Positions 44,487 through 52,224 of a stretch of 64,000 nucleotides of DNA are shown one piece after another. A program made the translations under genes and the position numbers. The number at the start of each line of letters is the position of its first letter. Position 1 is the first letter of the stretch. Origin of the DNA: Pseudomonadota bacterium (GTDB taxonomy: Bacteria; Pseudomonadota; Gammaproteobacteria; Burkholderiales; Rhodocyclaceae); NCBI GenBank assembly GCA_018262195.1, contig JAGTRS010000001.1, positions 186,001 through 250,000 on the forward strand, read 5' to 3'. Below the pieces are notes generated by a model. That model did not search any database. It was not told the origin of the DNA and saw only the letters and a list, made by a program, of their open reading frames with translations.

Positions 44487-45680
44487 TCATCCTCCAATGG
44501 CGGTGGCCGGGTCGACACGCAGGGCAGCCCGAATCGCCAGCGTGCTGGCCAGCGCACAAATGACCATCACCACGACAAAACCGCGCACTGCATCGCCTGG
44601 CTCGAGCAGAACATACTTGGGAAAGAATGGCGCCCATACCGTTGCCGAAACCTTGCCAACCAGAAAGCCGATAAGCCCCAGGCCCAGCGCCTGCTGAAGA
44701 ATCATGCCGGCAATGGTCCGGTTACGCGTGCCTATCAACTTCAACACGGCAATCTCACGAATTTTGCCCAAGGTCATCGTGTAAATGATGAAAGCGACGA
44801 TGGCCGCGCTGACCACCGCGAGAATGACCAGAAACATCGCGATTTGTTTGGCAGAAGTAGCAATCAGCTTGGACACCAGAATTTCTTCCATTTGAACCCG
44901 GGTGAAAGCCTGCAGATGCTTCCAGCGCCTGACTTCATTGGCGACCGTCTCGGGCTGGCTTCCTGGAGACACCTGAACCAGCACGGCATTGACGTTGCGA
45001 TTCGCGTTCTGCGATGCCTGGATGGCCTCGAGCAGCCCCGGCACGCCCGGGCGATTCAACGTCGGATTGGCCGCTGTTCTGGCCCGCTCATTGAGGATGG
45101 CATCGTTGTCCTTCAGGAACTGGGCTTCCTGAGCATCCTTGAGCGGAATGAAGACCATGGGGTCGCCGCCGGACGAAACCATGCGTTTGGTCAGGCCGAC
45201 GACCCGGTAGTCGTGCCGACGAATCCGAATGCTATCGCCCAGCTGGAACCCGGTTTTAATGTCAGCCACAGCTTCGTAATGGTTACGGGTAATGTGACGT
45301 CCGGCAATCAGGTAGCCGGGCTCTCCCGGCTGGCCCGGTTCGAAGCCAACGACCATGGCACGCACATCGGTATTGTCCAGACGAACCTGCATGGTCAGAT
45401 ACGTCACGTTGGCGGCACGGGCCACGCCAGAGAGGCTGAGCAAGGAGCGGTACACGTCGTCATGGATGCTCGAGGACTCCGCATACGGCCCCTGCGTGTC
45501 CTGCTGCACAACCCACAGGTCAGCACCACTGTTATTGAGCAGCGCCTTGGCATCATCGACCATGCCGCGATACACGCCGGCCATGGTCAGCGTCACGCCA
45601 ATCAGCAAGCCAAGACCGATTCCGGTCAACACGAACTTCGACCAGGAATGCAGAATGTCGCGCCCGGCCAGACTTATCAC
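44487..45680 (-). CDS. ABC transporter permease, FtsX/MacB type
   Basis: A 397-residue membrane protein. An N-terminal helix (WSKFVLTGIGLGLLIGVTLTMAG) is followed by a large periplasmic MacB-type core (about residues 45-265), then three membrane helices (about 270-390, AMFLVILAVVSAAIVAFIIYTM, MILQQALGLGLIGFLVG). This is the topology of DevC/MacB-like permeases that work with an HlyD-type adaptor. The start overlaps the adaptor stop by four bases. Confidence 0.9.
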   Translation of the reverse strand: MISLAGRDILHSWSKFVLTGIGLGLLIGVTLTMAGVYRGMVDDAKALLNNSGADLWVVQQDTQGPYAESSSIHDDVYRSLLSLSGVARAANVTYLTMQVRLDNTDVRAMVVGFEPGQPGEPGYLIAGRHITRNHYEAVADIKTGFQLGDSIRIRRHDYRVVGLTKRMVSSGGDPMVFIPLKDAQEAQFLKDNDAILNERARTAANPTLNRPGVPGLLEAIQASQNANRNVNAVLVQVSPGSQPETVANEVRRWKHLQAFTRVQMEEILVSKLIATSAKQIAMFLVILAVVSAAIVAFIIYTMTLGKIREIAVLKLIGTRNRTIAGMILQQALGLGLIGFLVGKVSATVWAPFFPKYVLLEPGDAVRGFVVVMVICALASTLAIRAALRVDPATAIGG

Positions 45681-46867
45681 TGGCGTTGTCCTGCCAGTTG
45701 TTCGACAATTTTGACGCGGCTACCTTCAGACAGCTCGCGCTCGCTGAAAACGATGATTTCGTCATCTGCGCCAAGTCCTTCCAGTACCTGCACCGAACCA
45801 TCCAGGGTGCTGGTGCCTAGTTTGATGGCGACAAAGGCGGGCTTGCCATCGCGTAGTTTCCAGACACCAGAACCCTTAGGCGTTTGTTTGATGGCTGCAT
45901 TGGGTAGCGTCAGGCCTGATTGATTGGCTGCCGTTTGCACGGTCACCTCGGCCATCTCGCCAATACTGAGGCCAGGCCGAATCTGGTCGAAGGTAATCAG
46001 GGTGATGCGCTCCTCGGTCACGCTGTCACTGACCGGTTCAATCCTGACAACCTTGCCGGTTAAAAGCATTCCCGGATTGCTGCGCAGGGCAATGCTTGCG
46101 GCTTGTCCTTCAGCCAGCCCGCGGGACCGCCCCTGGTCCAGCCGGACCTTGACCCAGAGACTGCTGGGCTCTATCAACTTGAGCACCGACTGGCCGGCAA
46201 TTACCGTCGAGCCGGCTTCCGCGTCACGACTGGTCAGCACGCCGTCAACGGGCGCGACCAAGAGCAGGTTATTCCGTTGCTGCCGCAAAGCATCCTGGTC
46301 AGCCTTCAGGCGGACGACCTCCTGCCGGGCGCTTTGCAGGTTGGCTTCGCTTGCATCGACGGCTGCCTGAGCCGATGTCAGTTCCTGTTGTTTGCTTTCA
46401 ACAGCGCTCGGGCTGACGAAATGTTTGTCGCCGAGGTCGCGGTAGCGCTTTGCATTCAAGCCGGCAACCGTCTGGCGGGCCAGAACATCCTTGCGCTGAG
46501 CGTCAGCCGCCAAAACCGCGCTGGATGCCCGGGCGTATGAGGCTTCAAGTGAACGCAGTCGTTCGTCCAGGTCGACTGGGTCGATTTCTGCCAGCAGTTG
46601 CCCGGCCTTGACCTGTTCACCCACATCGACATGAACTGCTTTGATGCGGCCAGCAGCGGTTGGGCCAATAAAATAGCTGCGTCGCGCTTCGACCGTGCCA
46701 ATACCGAACAGGGATGACGACAGGCTCCCGGTTTCGACCCGAGTGATGGTGACCTTGGTTGGCGCCAGTGGGCCTGACCGGGCGACGACAAAACCAAATC
46801 CGAGCAGAAGAAGCACGGCAAAAGCCACCAGGCCAAACTTGCGGCTGAGAAAACCATTTAGTTTCAT
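45677..46867 (-). CDS. HlyD-family periplasmic adaptor of the ABC exporter
   Basis: A 396-residue adaptor with an N-terminal anchor (FGLVAFAVLLLLGFGFVVA), barrel-sandwich and coiled-coil parts (TAAGRIKAVHVDVGEQVKAG, LRSLEASYARASSAVLAAD, QQELTSAQAAVDASEANLQ) and a C-terminal beta-barrel. It would link the permease to an outer-membrane TolC-type channel, not encoded here. Overlap with tetR (four bases) and the permease gene shows one transcript. Confidence 0.92.
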   Translation of the reverse strand: MKLNGFLSRKFGLVAFAVLLLLGFGFVVARSGPLAPTKVTITRVETGSLSSSLFGIGTVEARRSYFIGPTAAGRIKAVHVDVGEQVKAGQLLAEIDPVDLDERLRSLEASYARASSAVLAADAQRKDVLARQTVAGLNAKRYRDLGDKHFVSPSAVESKQQELTSAQAAVDASEANLQSARQEVVRLKADQDALRQQRNNLLLVAPVDGVLTSRDAEAGSTVIAGQSVLKLIEPSSLWVKVRLDQGRSRGLAEGQAASIALRSNPGMLLTGKVVRIEPVSDSVTEERITLITFDQIRPGLSIGEMAEVTVQTAANQSGLTLPNAAIKQTPKGSGVWKLRDGKPAFVAIKLGTSTLDGSVQVLEGLGADDEIIVFSERELSEGSRVKIVEQLAGQRQ

Positions 46868-47469
46868 GACTTGACCCCAAGGGCGGCAAGATAAAGGTCC
46901 AGAACGCCGACCGCCTGTAGCTCCATCTGCTCAGTGTGTCCGCTGAGCATGGATTGAATGACCAAGCCCTGAATGGCCCCAAGGAACAGGGCTGCCGCCG
47001 CTGCGCAATCGGCATCGGCGCGAATCAACTTCGCCTCAATAGCCGCGGCCAGGGTTTGGGAAAGGGTTTGCCGATAGCGCTGCATGATTTGCTGAACCCG
47101 CTGCTTGACGGGGGATGAAGCAGGTTGCTGAAGCTCGCCAAAAATGAGGCGAGGCGCTCCGGGGTGTGCTTTGGCAAAGCCGACGTGAGCCATGAACATG
47201 GCCTTGAGGGCAGTCAGCGCATCAGGGGAGCGCTCCTTGGCAGCCAGTAGTTCGAACATCAAATGCTCATCTATCCATTCGACCACGGCCAGGCGGATAG
47301 CTTCCTTGGTGGCGAAGTGCCGAAAAAGTGCTCCCTGACTAACCCCCATGGCTTTGGCAATGTCCGTAGTCGTTATTTCAGCAGGGCTGCGCTCGGCCGA
47401 GAGCCGAACCATGGTGGCGATGATTTCTGCCTGGCGTGACTCGGTGGATTGACGAGGGTTGATAGACAT
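46864..47469 (-). CDS. TetR-family regulator of the exporter operon
   Basis: A 201-residue repressor. The HTH is ITTTDIAKAMGVSQGALFRHFATKEAI (about residues 28-54). The ligand-binding C-terminal part is of the TetR_C group (VFLG-type end AALFLGAIQGLVIQSML). It leads the adaptor-permease-ATPase operon. I chose ATG 47469; a GTG two codons earlier is possible. A perfect-arm inverted repeat lies immediately upstream. Confidence 0.92.
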   Translation of the reverse strand: MSINPRQSTESRQAEIIATMVRLSAERSPAEITTTDIAKAMGVSQGALFRHFATKEAIRLAVVEWIDEHLMFELLAAKERSPDALTALKAMFMAHVGFAKAHPGAPRLIFGELQQPASSPVKQRVQQIMQRYRQTLSQTLAAAIEAKLIRADADCAAAAALFLGAIQGLVIQSMLSGHTEQMELQAVGVLDLYLAALGVKS

Positions 47470-47477
47470 GGGCACTT

Positions 47478-47497
47478 GTAAGTATTAAATTACTTAC
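47478..47497. promoter_or_regulatory. Likely TetR operator
   Basis: GTAAGTA, six bases (TTAAAT), TACTTAC: perfect 7-base inverted arms ending eight bases before the regulator ATG. Position and symmetry fit autorepression of the tetR-adaptor-permease-ATPase operon. Confidence 0.75.
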
Positions 47498-47660
47498 CAG
47501 TATAAGCGTCTAATTCATATTTTCCTAATATGCTTCACGTAGCGTGCAACCCAAGGTGACCTATCGCTTACCTGGATTTGTTGACATGGCACCAGCGCAT
47601 CAAGCTAATTCAAGAGTGCACGTCAAAGTGTTACCAGAAAATCGTACGCCAGTTCCAGTT

Positions 47661-47674
47661 TTGATTCAAATCAA
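47661..47674. promoter_or_regulatory. Perfect FNR/DNR box
   Basis: TTGATTCAAATCAA matches the consensus TTGAT-N4-ATCAA exactly. It lies 39 bases before the ATG of the Crp/Fnr-type regulator gene, so that gene is probably controlled by FNR or by its own product. Confidence 0.85.
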
Positions 47675-47712
47675 ACTATGATGGGCGCATTGTCATTTGC
47701 CTCGGGACGAAT

Positions 47713-48414
47713 ATGCGCGACCACAAGTCAATCAGCATCGAAAACCACCTGGCTCACTTGCCCCTGTTTGCTGGCATGGCTACCAGCGATATCGAACACA
47801 TTGCCAGTTGCTCCAAGCTTATCCACGCGCAAAAAGGCGATGTACTCTTTCGTGCCGGAGATGCTTGTACGGGCTTTCATCTTCTGGTTTTCGGCCAGGT
47901 CAAACTAGCATTCACATCATCTCAGGGCAACGAGAAGATTGTGGAAATAATTCAGCAGGGTCAAAGCTTTGGCGAAGCCATTATGTTTTTGGACCGGACC
48001 TACATTGTCTTTGCTCAAGCGCTGCAGGATTCGATGCTGATTCATGTCCCCAAGGCAGCCATCATGAATGAGTTGGAACACGACTACGAATTCACTAAGA
48101 AGATGTTGGCCGGGCTGGCAAAACGCACTCACGACTTGATGACGGACGTCGAAGGCTACTCGTTGCAGTCAGCCAAGCAGAGAATTATCGGATATTTGAT
48201 GATAGATGTGCCTCAGGCAGCAATAGACTCAGACCAACTGGAGTTTGAGCTCACAGTGGGCAAAGGGGTCATTGCCTCACGCCTCAACATCACTCAGGAA
48301 CACTTCTCCAGGGTTTTGCACGACCTGTCGGATAGCGGGCTGCTCGAGGTACATGGCAAGAAAATTCGGATTCCGAGCGTGTCCAAACTCCTCAAAACTC
48401 AAGACAATCCGTAG
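47713..48414 (+). CDS. Crp/Fnr-family regulator, Dnr-like
   Basis: A 233-residue regulator. A cyclic-nucleotide-binding-type beta barrel (about residues 15-130, GDVLFRAGDACTGFHLLVFGQVKLAF), a long dimerisation helix, and a C-terminal winged helix (GKGVIASRLNITQEHFSRVLHDL, about 178-200). The cysteine cluster of FNR is absent (no CxxC near the N-terminus), so it is closer to the haem/NO-sensing Dnr/NnrR group. HTH residues E and R in ITQEHFSRVL are those that read TTGAT. With the DNR box upstream, autoregulation is likely. Confidence 0.88.
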   Translation: MRDHKSISIENHLAHLPLFAGMATSDIEHIASCSKLIHAQKGDVLFRAGDACTGFHLLVFGQVKLAFTSSQGNEKIVEIIQQGQSFGEAIMFLDRTYIVFAQALQDSMLIHVPKAAIMNELEHDYEFTKKMLAGLAKRTHDLMTDVEGYSLQSAKQRIIGYLMIDVPQAAIDSDQLEFELTVGKGVIASRLNITQEHFSRVLHDLSDSGLLEVHGKKIRIPSVSKLLKTQDNP

Positions 48415-48703
48415 CGGTGAGAGCATCGTTAGTAACGACTGAAGGCTCTTCAGCGTCGAGGACTGGCCATCGTACGGCAACTAATTGGTGTCCGTTAGGT
48501 GAGCGGACCCGGAACTGCCGGTGAGCTATGTACGGTGGGGTGACTGCCTCAAGCAAACAACGGACATCGTCCTACCCCGTTAAGACGGTGGCAGCGCAAA
48601 GAGAATTAGGCTACGTCGATTCATCGCACTAATTGTAGCTGTCTAGCCAAGCTTGAATAACTGGTCTGTACTTGATTGCAGCCGTGCTGTCTGAGAAGTG
48701 TAA
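48415..48703. other. Non-coding stretch after the Dnr-like gene
   Basis: No gene is seen. The region 48490-48600 is rich in short complementary runs (for example GTCCG/CGGAC near 48491-48497 and 48561-48565) and could be structured RNA or degenerate repeat DNA; nothing definite can be assigned. Confidence 0.35.
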
Positions 48704-48832
48704 CCAGCTGAAATGGGTCGCCAGCACTCGGTGATGGCTGGCCGCTTACGGGAAGCGGAATTTCATTGACCGCTTTCCGGCGATGAATTCGAAGCGAGAA
48801 CTGTCGCAATCCGACCCTTTGCGGTCGGTCAG
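48704..48832 (-). repeat. Dispersed intergenic repeat, family A, copy 2 (inverted)
   Basis: Reverse-complement relative of the copies at 30515 and 51985. Shared blocks are GGGTCGCCAGCACTC, a central purine-rich hairpin-like part (GAAGCGGAA.TTCA..GACCGCTTTC) and CCGACCC near the end. The bases from 48833 to 49022 show no gene. Confidence 0.7.
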
Positions 48833-49022
48833 CTTTTCCTATAGCCGCCGTTCGACTGACCCCAATCACTTCGCAATGGAATGCTCCGAAGCGGCCTTTG
48901 GCGACCCACCCAATCGGCCAGATGCTGACCTTCGCATTCACTAATTCCATAGCCCGTAAACTGCTGCATAACTCCCTTCAACAAGCTCAACATTGGGCTT
49001 TGTTTGCTTACCAGTAACGAAC

Positions 49023-51251
49023 TCAACTGAATTCACTGTTCGTAGCGCATTCGTGGCCAGATTGGAAACGGGCTGTAATCCAGAATCGACTACCTTTATT
49101 GGGTTCGCTTTCCCCTCCAATTTGACCACCCATAAGCTTGGCTAGCTCTCGTACGTTTGCCAATCCGAGGCCCAGACCGCCGTAGTTTCTGGCTACCTTG
49201 TCATCCAATTGGCGGAACCGCTGCGACTCTGAGAGTAGCTCCTTGAGTTCATCTGCGGAGATACCAATCCCTGTATCAGACACTTCAAAACGAATCAGCA
49301 ATCCATCAGCACTCTTCGATAGCAGCTTAGTCGATAGGGAAATTTCGCCTGATTCGGTGAATTTGATGGCGTTGTCGAGTAGGTTATAGAGCGCTTGCGA
49401 CACGCGAACCGGTGCGCCAAATAAAAACTCAGGTACTTCAGGGGCCACGCTGAGAACAATTGGCAACTGCTTTGCCTCCGCGCGGAGCGATAGCATCAGC
49501 CGGACTTCTTCCAGTAATTGGCTCGGCGAAAAAGCTGCATTTTCCAGCTTCATTCGCCCTGCGGCAATGTGGGTTAAATCGAGAATTTCTGACACCATTC
49601 GCATCAAATCGCTGGATGCATTGTGCATGATGGTTAGCCAGTGCCGTTGCTTAGGGTCCATTGCTCCCCTCGATACAATGTCGCCAGCTGCCATGATATG
49701 GTTAAGCGGGGTCCGTAATTCGTGGGATATAGTGCGCATAAAAGCATCTTTGGCACGCGTGGCCACCTCTGCGTCGACTGCACGCTTTTCAAGTTGTATA
49801 TTCAATAGTTCAACTTGCTGCGCCCTCTCCGCCAGAAGCGATTCTGCATGTTTGCGGTCCGTAATGTCAGTAACGACCCCCTCCATATGTCCTACCCTGC
49901 CATCGTCGTCACAGAAGAACCGGCCTTGGGAAGCAATCCAGCGGATGCTGCCATCTGCGGTGACCGTCCTGTACTGGATATTAAGGTCCCGCATTTCCGC
50001 CAATGCGTGGCAAACCGCAGTTTTTGCTGCCTCTTGGTCGTCCGGATGTAGGCTGGCAAACCAGAATTCGTAGCTGGGTTCAATACTGCTATCGATGCGC
50101 ATAACGCGGCGGTAGGTATCCGTCCAGGTAATTTTTCCTGTCGGCAAATCCCAGTGATAGGCCCCCATGCCAGCGCCATCAAGTGCAAGCGACAGCCGCT
50201 CTGCCATGGTCTTGATTTCCGCATCGGCCATTCTATGCTCTGCCAGTTTCTCAGCAGCAAGTTCGGCAAATGCCCTCTGGCGGCGTTGATAGAGGGTTAA
50301 TAACAGAACAGAAATTGCAGCGAAACCTAGGAATAAGACAACGCGCAATGCCAGCTCATTTCGCCAAGGAGCGTACAAAGCTTTTTTATCCAATAAAGCG
50401 GAAAACACGAGAGGCTTGTCGACTTGGGAAGAGTCAGGTCTGACTTGTATCATCTGTCCAAGCAGTTCTTTCCTCGTAACGCTGGAGGCACTATCAAGAA
50501 ACAAGGCCTGCTCCCCTGTGTTGACGAACTGGGTGAAAAGTGAATTCGGATGCTGGCTCAGGTCTTTGCCTGTTAAACCATCTGGGTCCGGTAGTCTTAA
50601 GATTACTTCGCCATCTCCATGAATTAGCGTCGCGCTCATATCTTTCGTGTAGAGCACTGAGCGCATCAGGGTTTCGAAATGCGCTGGGTCGAGTATGGCT
50701 AAGACATAGCCGTTAAACTTTCCATTTGCATTGGGAATCATTTTTCCCACGCTGATGACACGTACATTCAGCGGAGAAATATACGCCCGAGAAATGTGAA
50801 GAATATTGGGGTTCTCAGCGGTTCGAATTGTTTTGTAACGCTCCGAGTCTCGAAACTCTTGGCCAATGAGCTCAGCGCGGTTACTAGCGATGACTTCTCC
50901 ATCGCTATTCACGACGACAAGTGTTCGCAGTCCAGTCATCGAGGCTGCCAATATCTTTAGCTGGCGGCTTATGTGTTTCACTCCTGCCGGTTGAATGATT
51001 CGTTCGGATACGTCTTCCCGAATTGCATCAATCGCATTGCTAGTCGCTTGGAGTTGCCGACTTAAGCTGTCCTTTACTATTTGAGCTTGGTATGTGAGAT
51101 GTGATTTCGCTTCAAGACGGATATTTTGATAATCGAAGTACAAGTCGTACCCAATGGTGACCGCGATGGCCAACAGCATTAGAACAAGTCCAGTCCAAGG
51201 CGCACGTGGGCGGACATAGCTAATAGTGGGTAACGTGTGTTGCTCTAGCAT
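49023..51251 (-). CDS. Cache-PAS sensor histidine kinase
   Basis: A 742-residue membrane kinase. A first helix (about residues 20-38), a large periplasmic double-Cache-type sensor (about 45-295, TLVVVNSDGEVIASNRAELIG, NGYVLAILDPAHFETLMRSVL), a second helix (about 302-325), a PAS domain with PAC tail (about 345-470, ending HMEGVVTDITDRKHA), then the kinase core: His in FMRTISHELRTPLNHI, N box LYNLLDNAIKFTESG, G1 DTGIGIS and G2 GGLGLGLANV. No receiver domain is attached and no regulator gene is adjacent. The sensor domain is related to that of the diguanylate cyclase at 52225-54462. Confidence 0.92.
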   Translation of the reverse strand: MLEQHTLPTISYVRPRAPWTGLVLMLLAIAVTIGYDLYFDYQNIRLEAKSHLTYQAQIVKDSLSRQLQATSNAIDAIREDVSERIIQPAGVKHISRQLKILAASMTGLRTLVVVNSDGEVIASNRAELIGQEFRDSERYKTIRTAENPNILHISRAYISPLNVRVISVGKMIPNANGKFNGYVLAILDPAHFETLMRSVLYTKDMSATLIHGDGEVILRLPDPDGLTGKDLSQHPNSLFTQFVNTGEQALFLDSASSVTRKELLGQMIQVRPDSSQVDKPLVFSALLDKKALYAPWRNELALRVVLFLGFAAISVLLLTLYQRRQRAFAELAAEKLAEHRMADAEIKTMAERLSLALDGAGMGAYHWDLPTGKITWTDTYRRVMRIDSSIEPSYEFWFASLHPDDQEAAKTAVCHALAEMRDLNIQYRTVTADGSIRWIASQGRFFCDDDGRVGHMEGVVTDITDRKHAESLLAERAQQVELLNIQLEKRAVDAEVATRAKDAFMRTISHELRTPLNHIMAAGDIVSRGAMDPKQRHWLTIMHNASSDLMRMVSEILDLTHIAAGRMKLENAAFSPSQLLEEVRLMLSLRAEAKQLPIVLSVAPEVPEFLFGAPVRVSQALYNLLDNAIKFTESGEISLSTKLLSKSADGLLIRFEVSDTGIGISADELKELLSESQRFRQLDDKVARNYGGLGLGLANVRELAKLMGGQIGGESEPNKGSRFWITARFQSGHECATNSEFS

Positions 51252-51418
51252 CGTCGTCCATCACTTTTTAGGTGCTACATGAAATGACATTCGGTGAGGT
51301 GCGACTTGACTCATACCGGCAGATACTGAACTCAGATTGCACTTAATTTTTGCGACGCAATATATCATTCGGCCTACTATTTGCATATACAACCATTGAC
51401 GTATTCCAGCTGCCGTTC

Positions 51419-51859
51419 ATGAAATTGAGTACCCCTATTCCTGCAAATTGCACCCATTTCAAAATTCGACGTTTGATGCGGGCCGTGAGCAAGGGCTATG
51501 ACCGCGAGTTGGCCAAGGTCGGGCTGGTCACTACCCAATTTTCGCTGCTCACGGTGATTGCGCTTCGTGGCCCCTTACCGCTAGGGGTTCTTGCGACAAG
51601 GGTTGGATTGAACGCATCAACACTGACCCGTAATCTGAAACCACTTCTAAAAGCGGGCTGGGTGCAACTTGAGACTGCCGGTGATGCCCGACGGCGAATT
51701 GCACGCATCACTATCGAAGGAGCAGCGATGCAGACTGCGGCTGAGCCCTATTGGCGAACTGCGCAACTTGAGTTGGATGCAATGCTTGGTCCGATTCTCA
51801 ACGAAGGCCTTCATGAAGTATTGGATGCGGCTCTGAACAAGCTACTTACGATTGATTGA
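51419..51859 (+). CDS. MarR-family regulator
   Basis: A 146-residue winged-helix regulator. The start MKLSTPIPANCTHFKIRR is chosen because the frame upstream (to 51350) lacks family similarity. HTH and wing: PLPLGVLATRVGLNASTLTRNLKPLLKAGWVQLETAGDAR-type pattern at about residues 50-90, followed by a C-terminal dimerisation helix. It lies between two membrane sensor proteins that read the other way; its target may be one of them. Confidence 0.88.
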   Translation: MKLSTPIPANCTHFKIRRLMRAVSKGYDRELAKVGLVTTQFSLLTVIALRGPLPLGVLATRVGLNASTLTRNLKPLLKAGWVQLETAGDARRRIARITIEGAAMQTAAEPYWRTAQLELDAMLGPILNEGLHEVLDAALNKLLTID

Positions 51860-51984
51860 GTAGCGCCGCCCTTGTGGAATTGACAGTGATGAAGTTACAC
51901 CAATTTGCAATATTTTCTTCCACGGCACATCAGCACGGACTCCCGAAGTATTCACCTATAAGGAAACCGCTTAACGGCCGCTTT

Positions 51985-52096
51985 GGGTCGGGACACGGCA
52001 GCCCACTTTTCAACTTCGCTGCCTGAAAGCGGATGTTGAAGTTTCGCTTCTCCGAAGCAGACGCTCGTCACGGAGTGCTGGCGACCCACTGCTGAC
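51985..52096 (+). repeat. Dispersed intergenic repeat, family A, copy 3
   Basis: About 110 bases, about four in five matching the copy at 30515-30626 (same orientation), including CCCACTTTTCAACTTCGCTG. The rest of the gap 51860-52224 shows no gene. Confidence 0.75.
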
Positions 52097-52224
52097 CTTG
52101 GTTCCGACTAATACAGTCAGTCCGCTTCACTTCCAATTGCAGCCCTTGCCGAGCATCATTCATGCTGTAAGAAGAGAAACACAGTTGGCGACAAGGTCTC
52201 CGGTCAACTCATGCAGTTACGTAC

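Noticed and set aside
48490-48600. Group II intron remnant or structured RNA
   Set aside because: Some short complementary runs are present but I could not identify a domain V or any intron protein.
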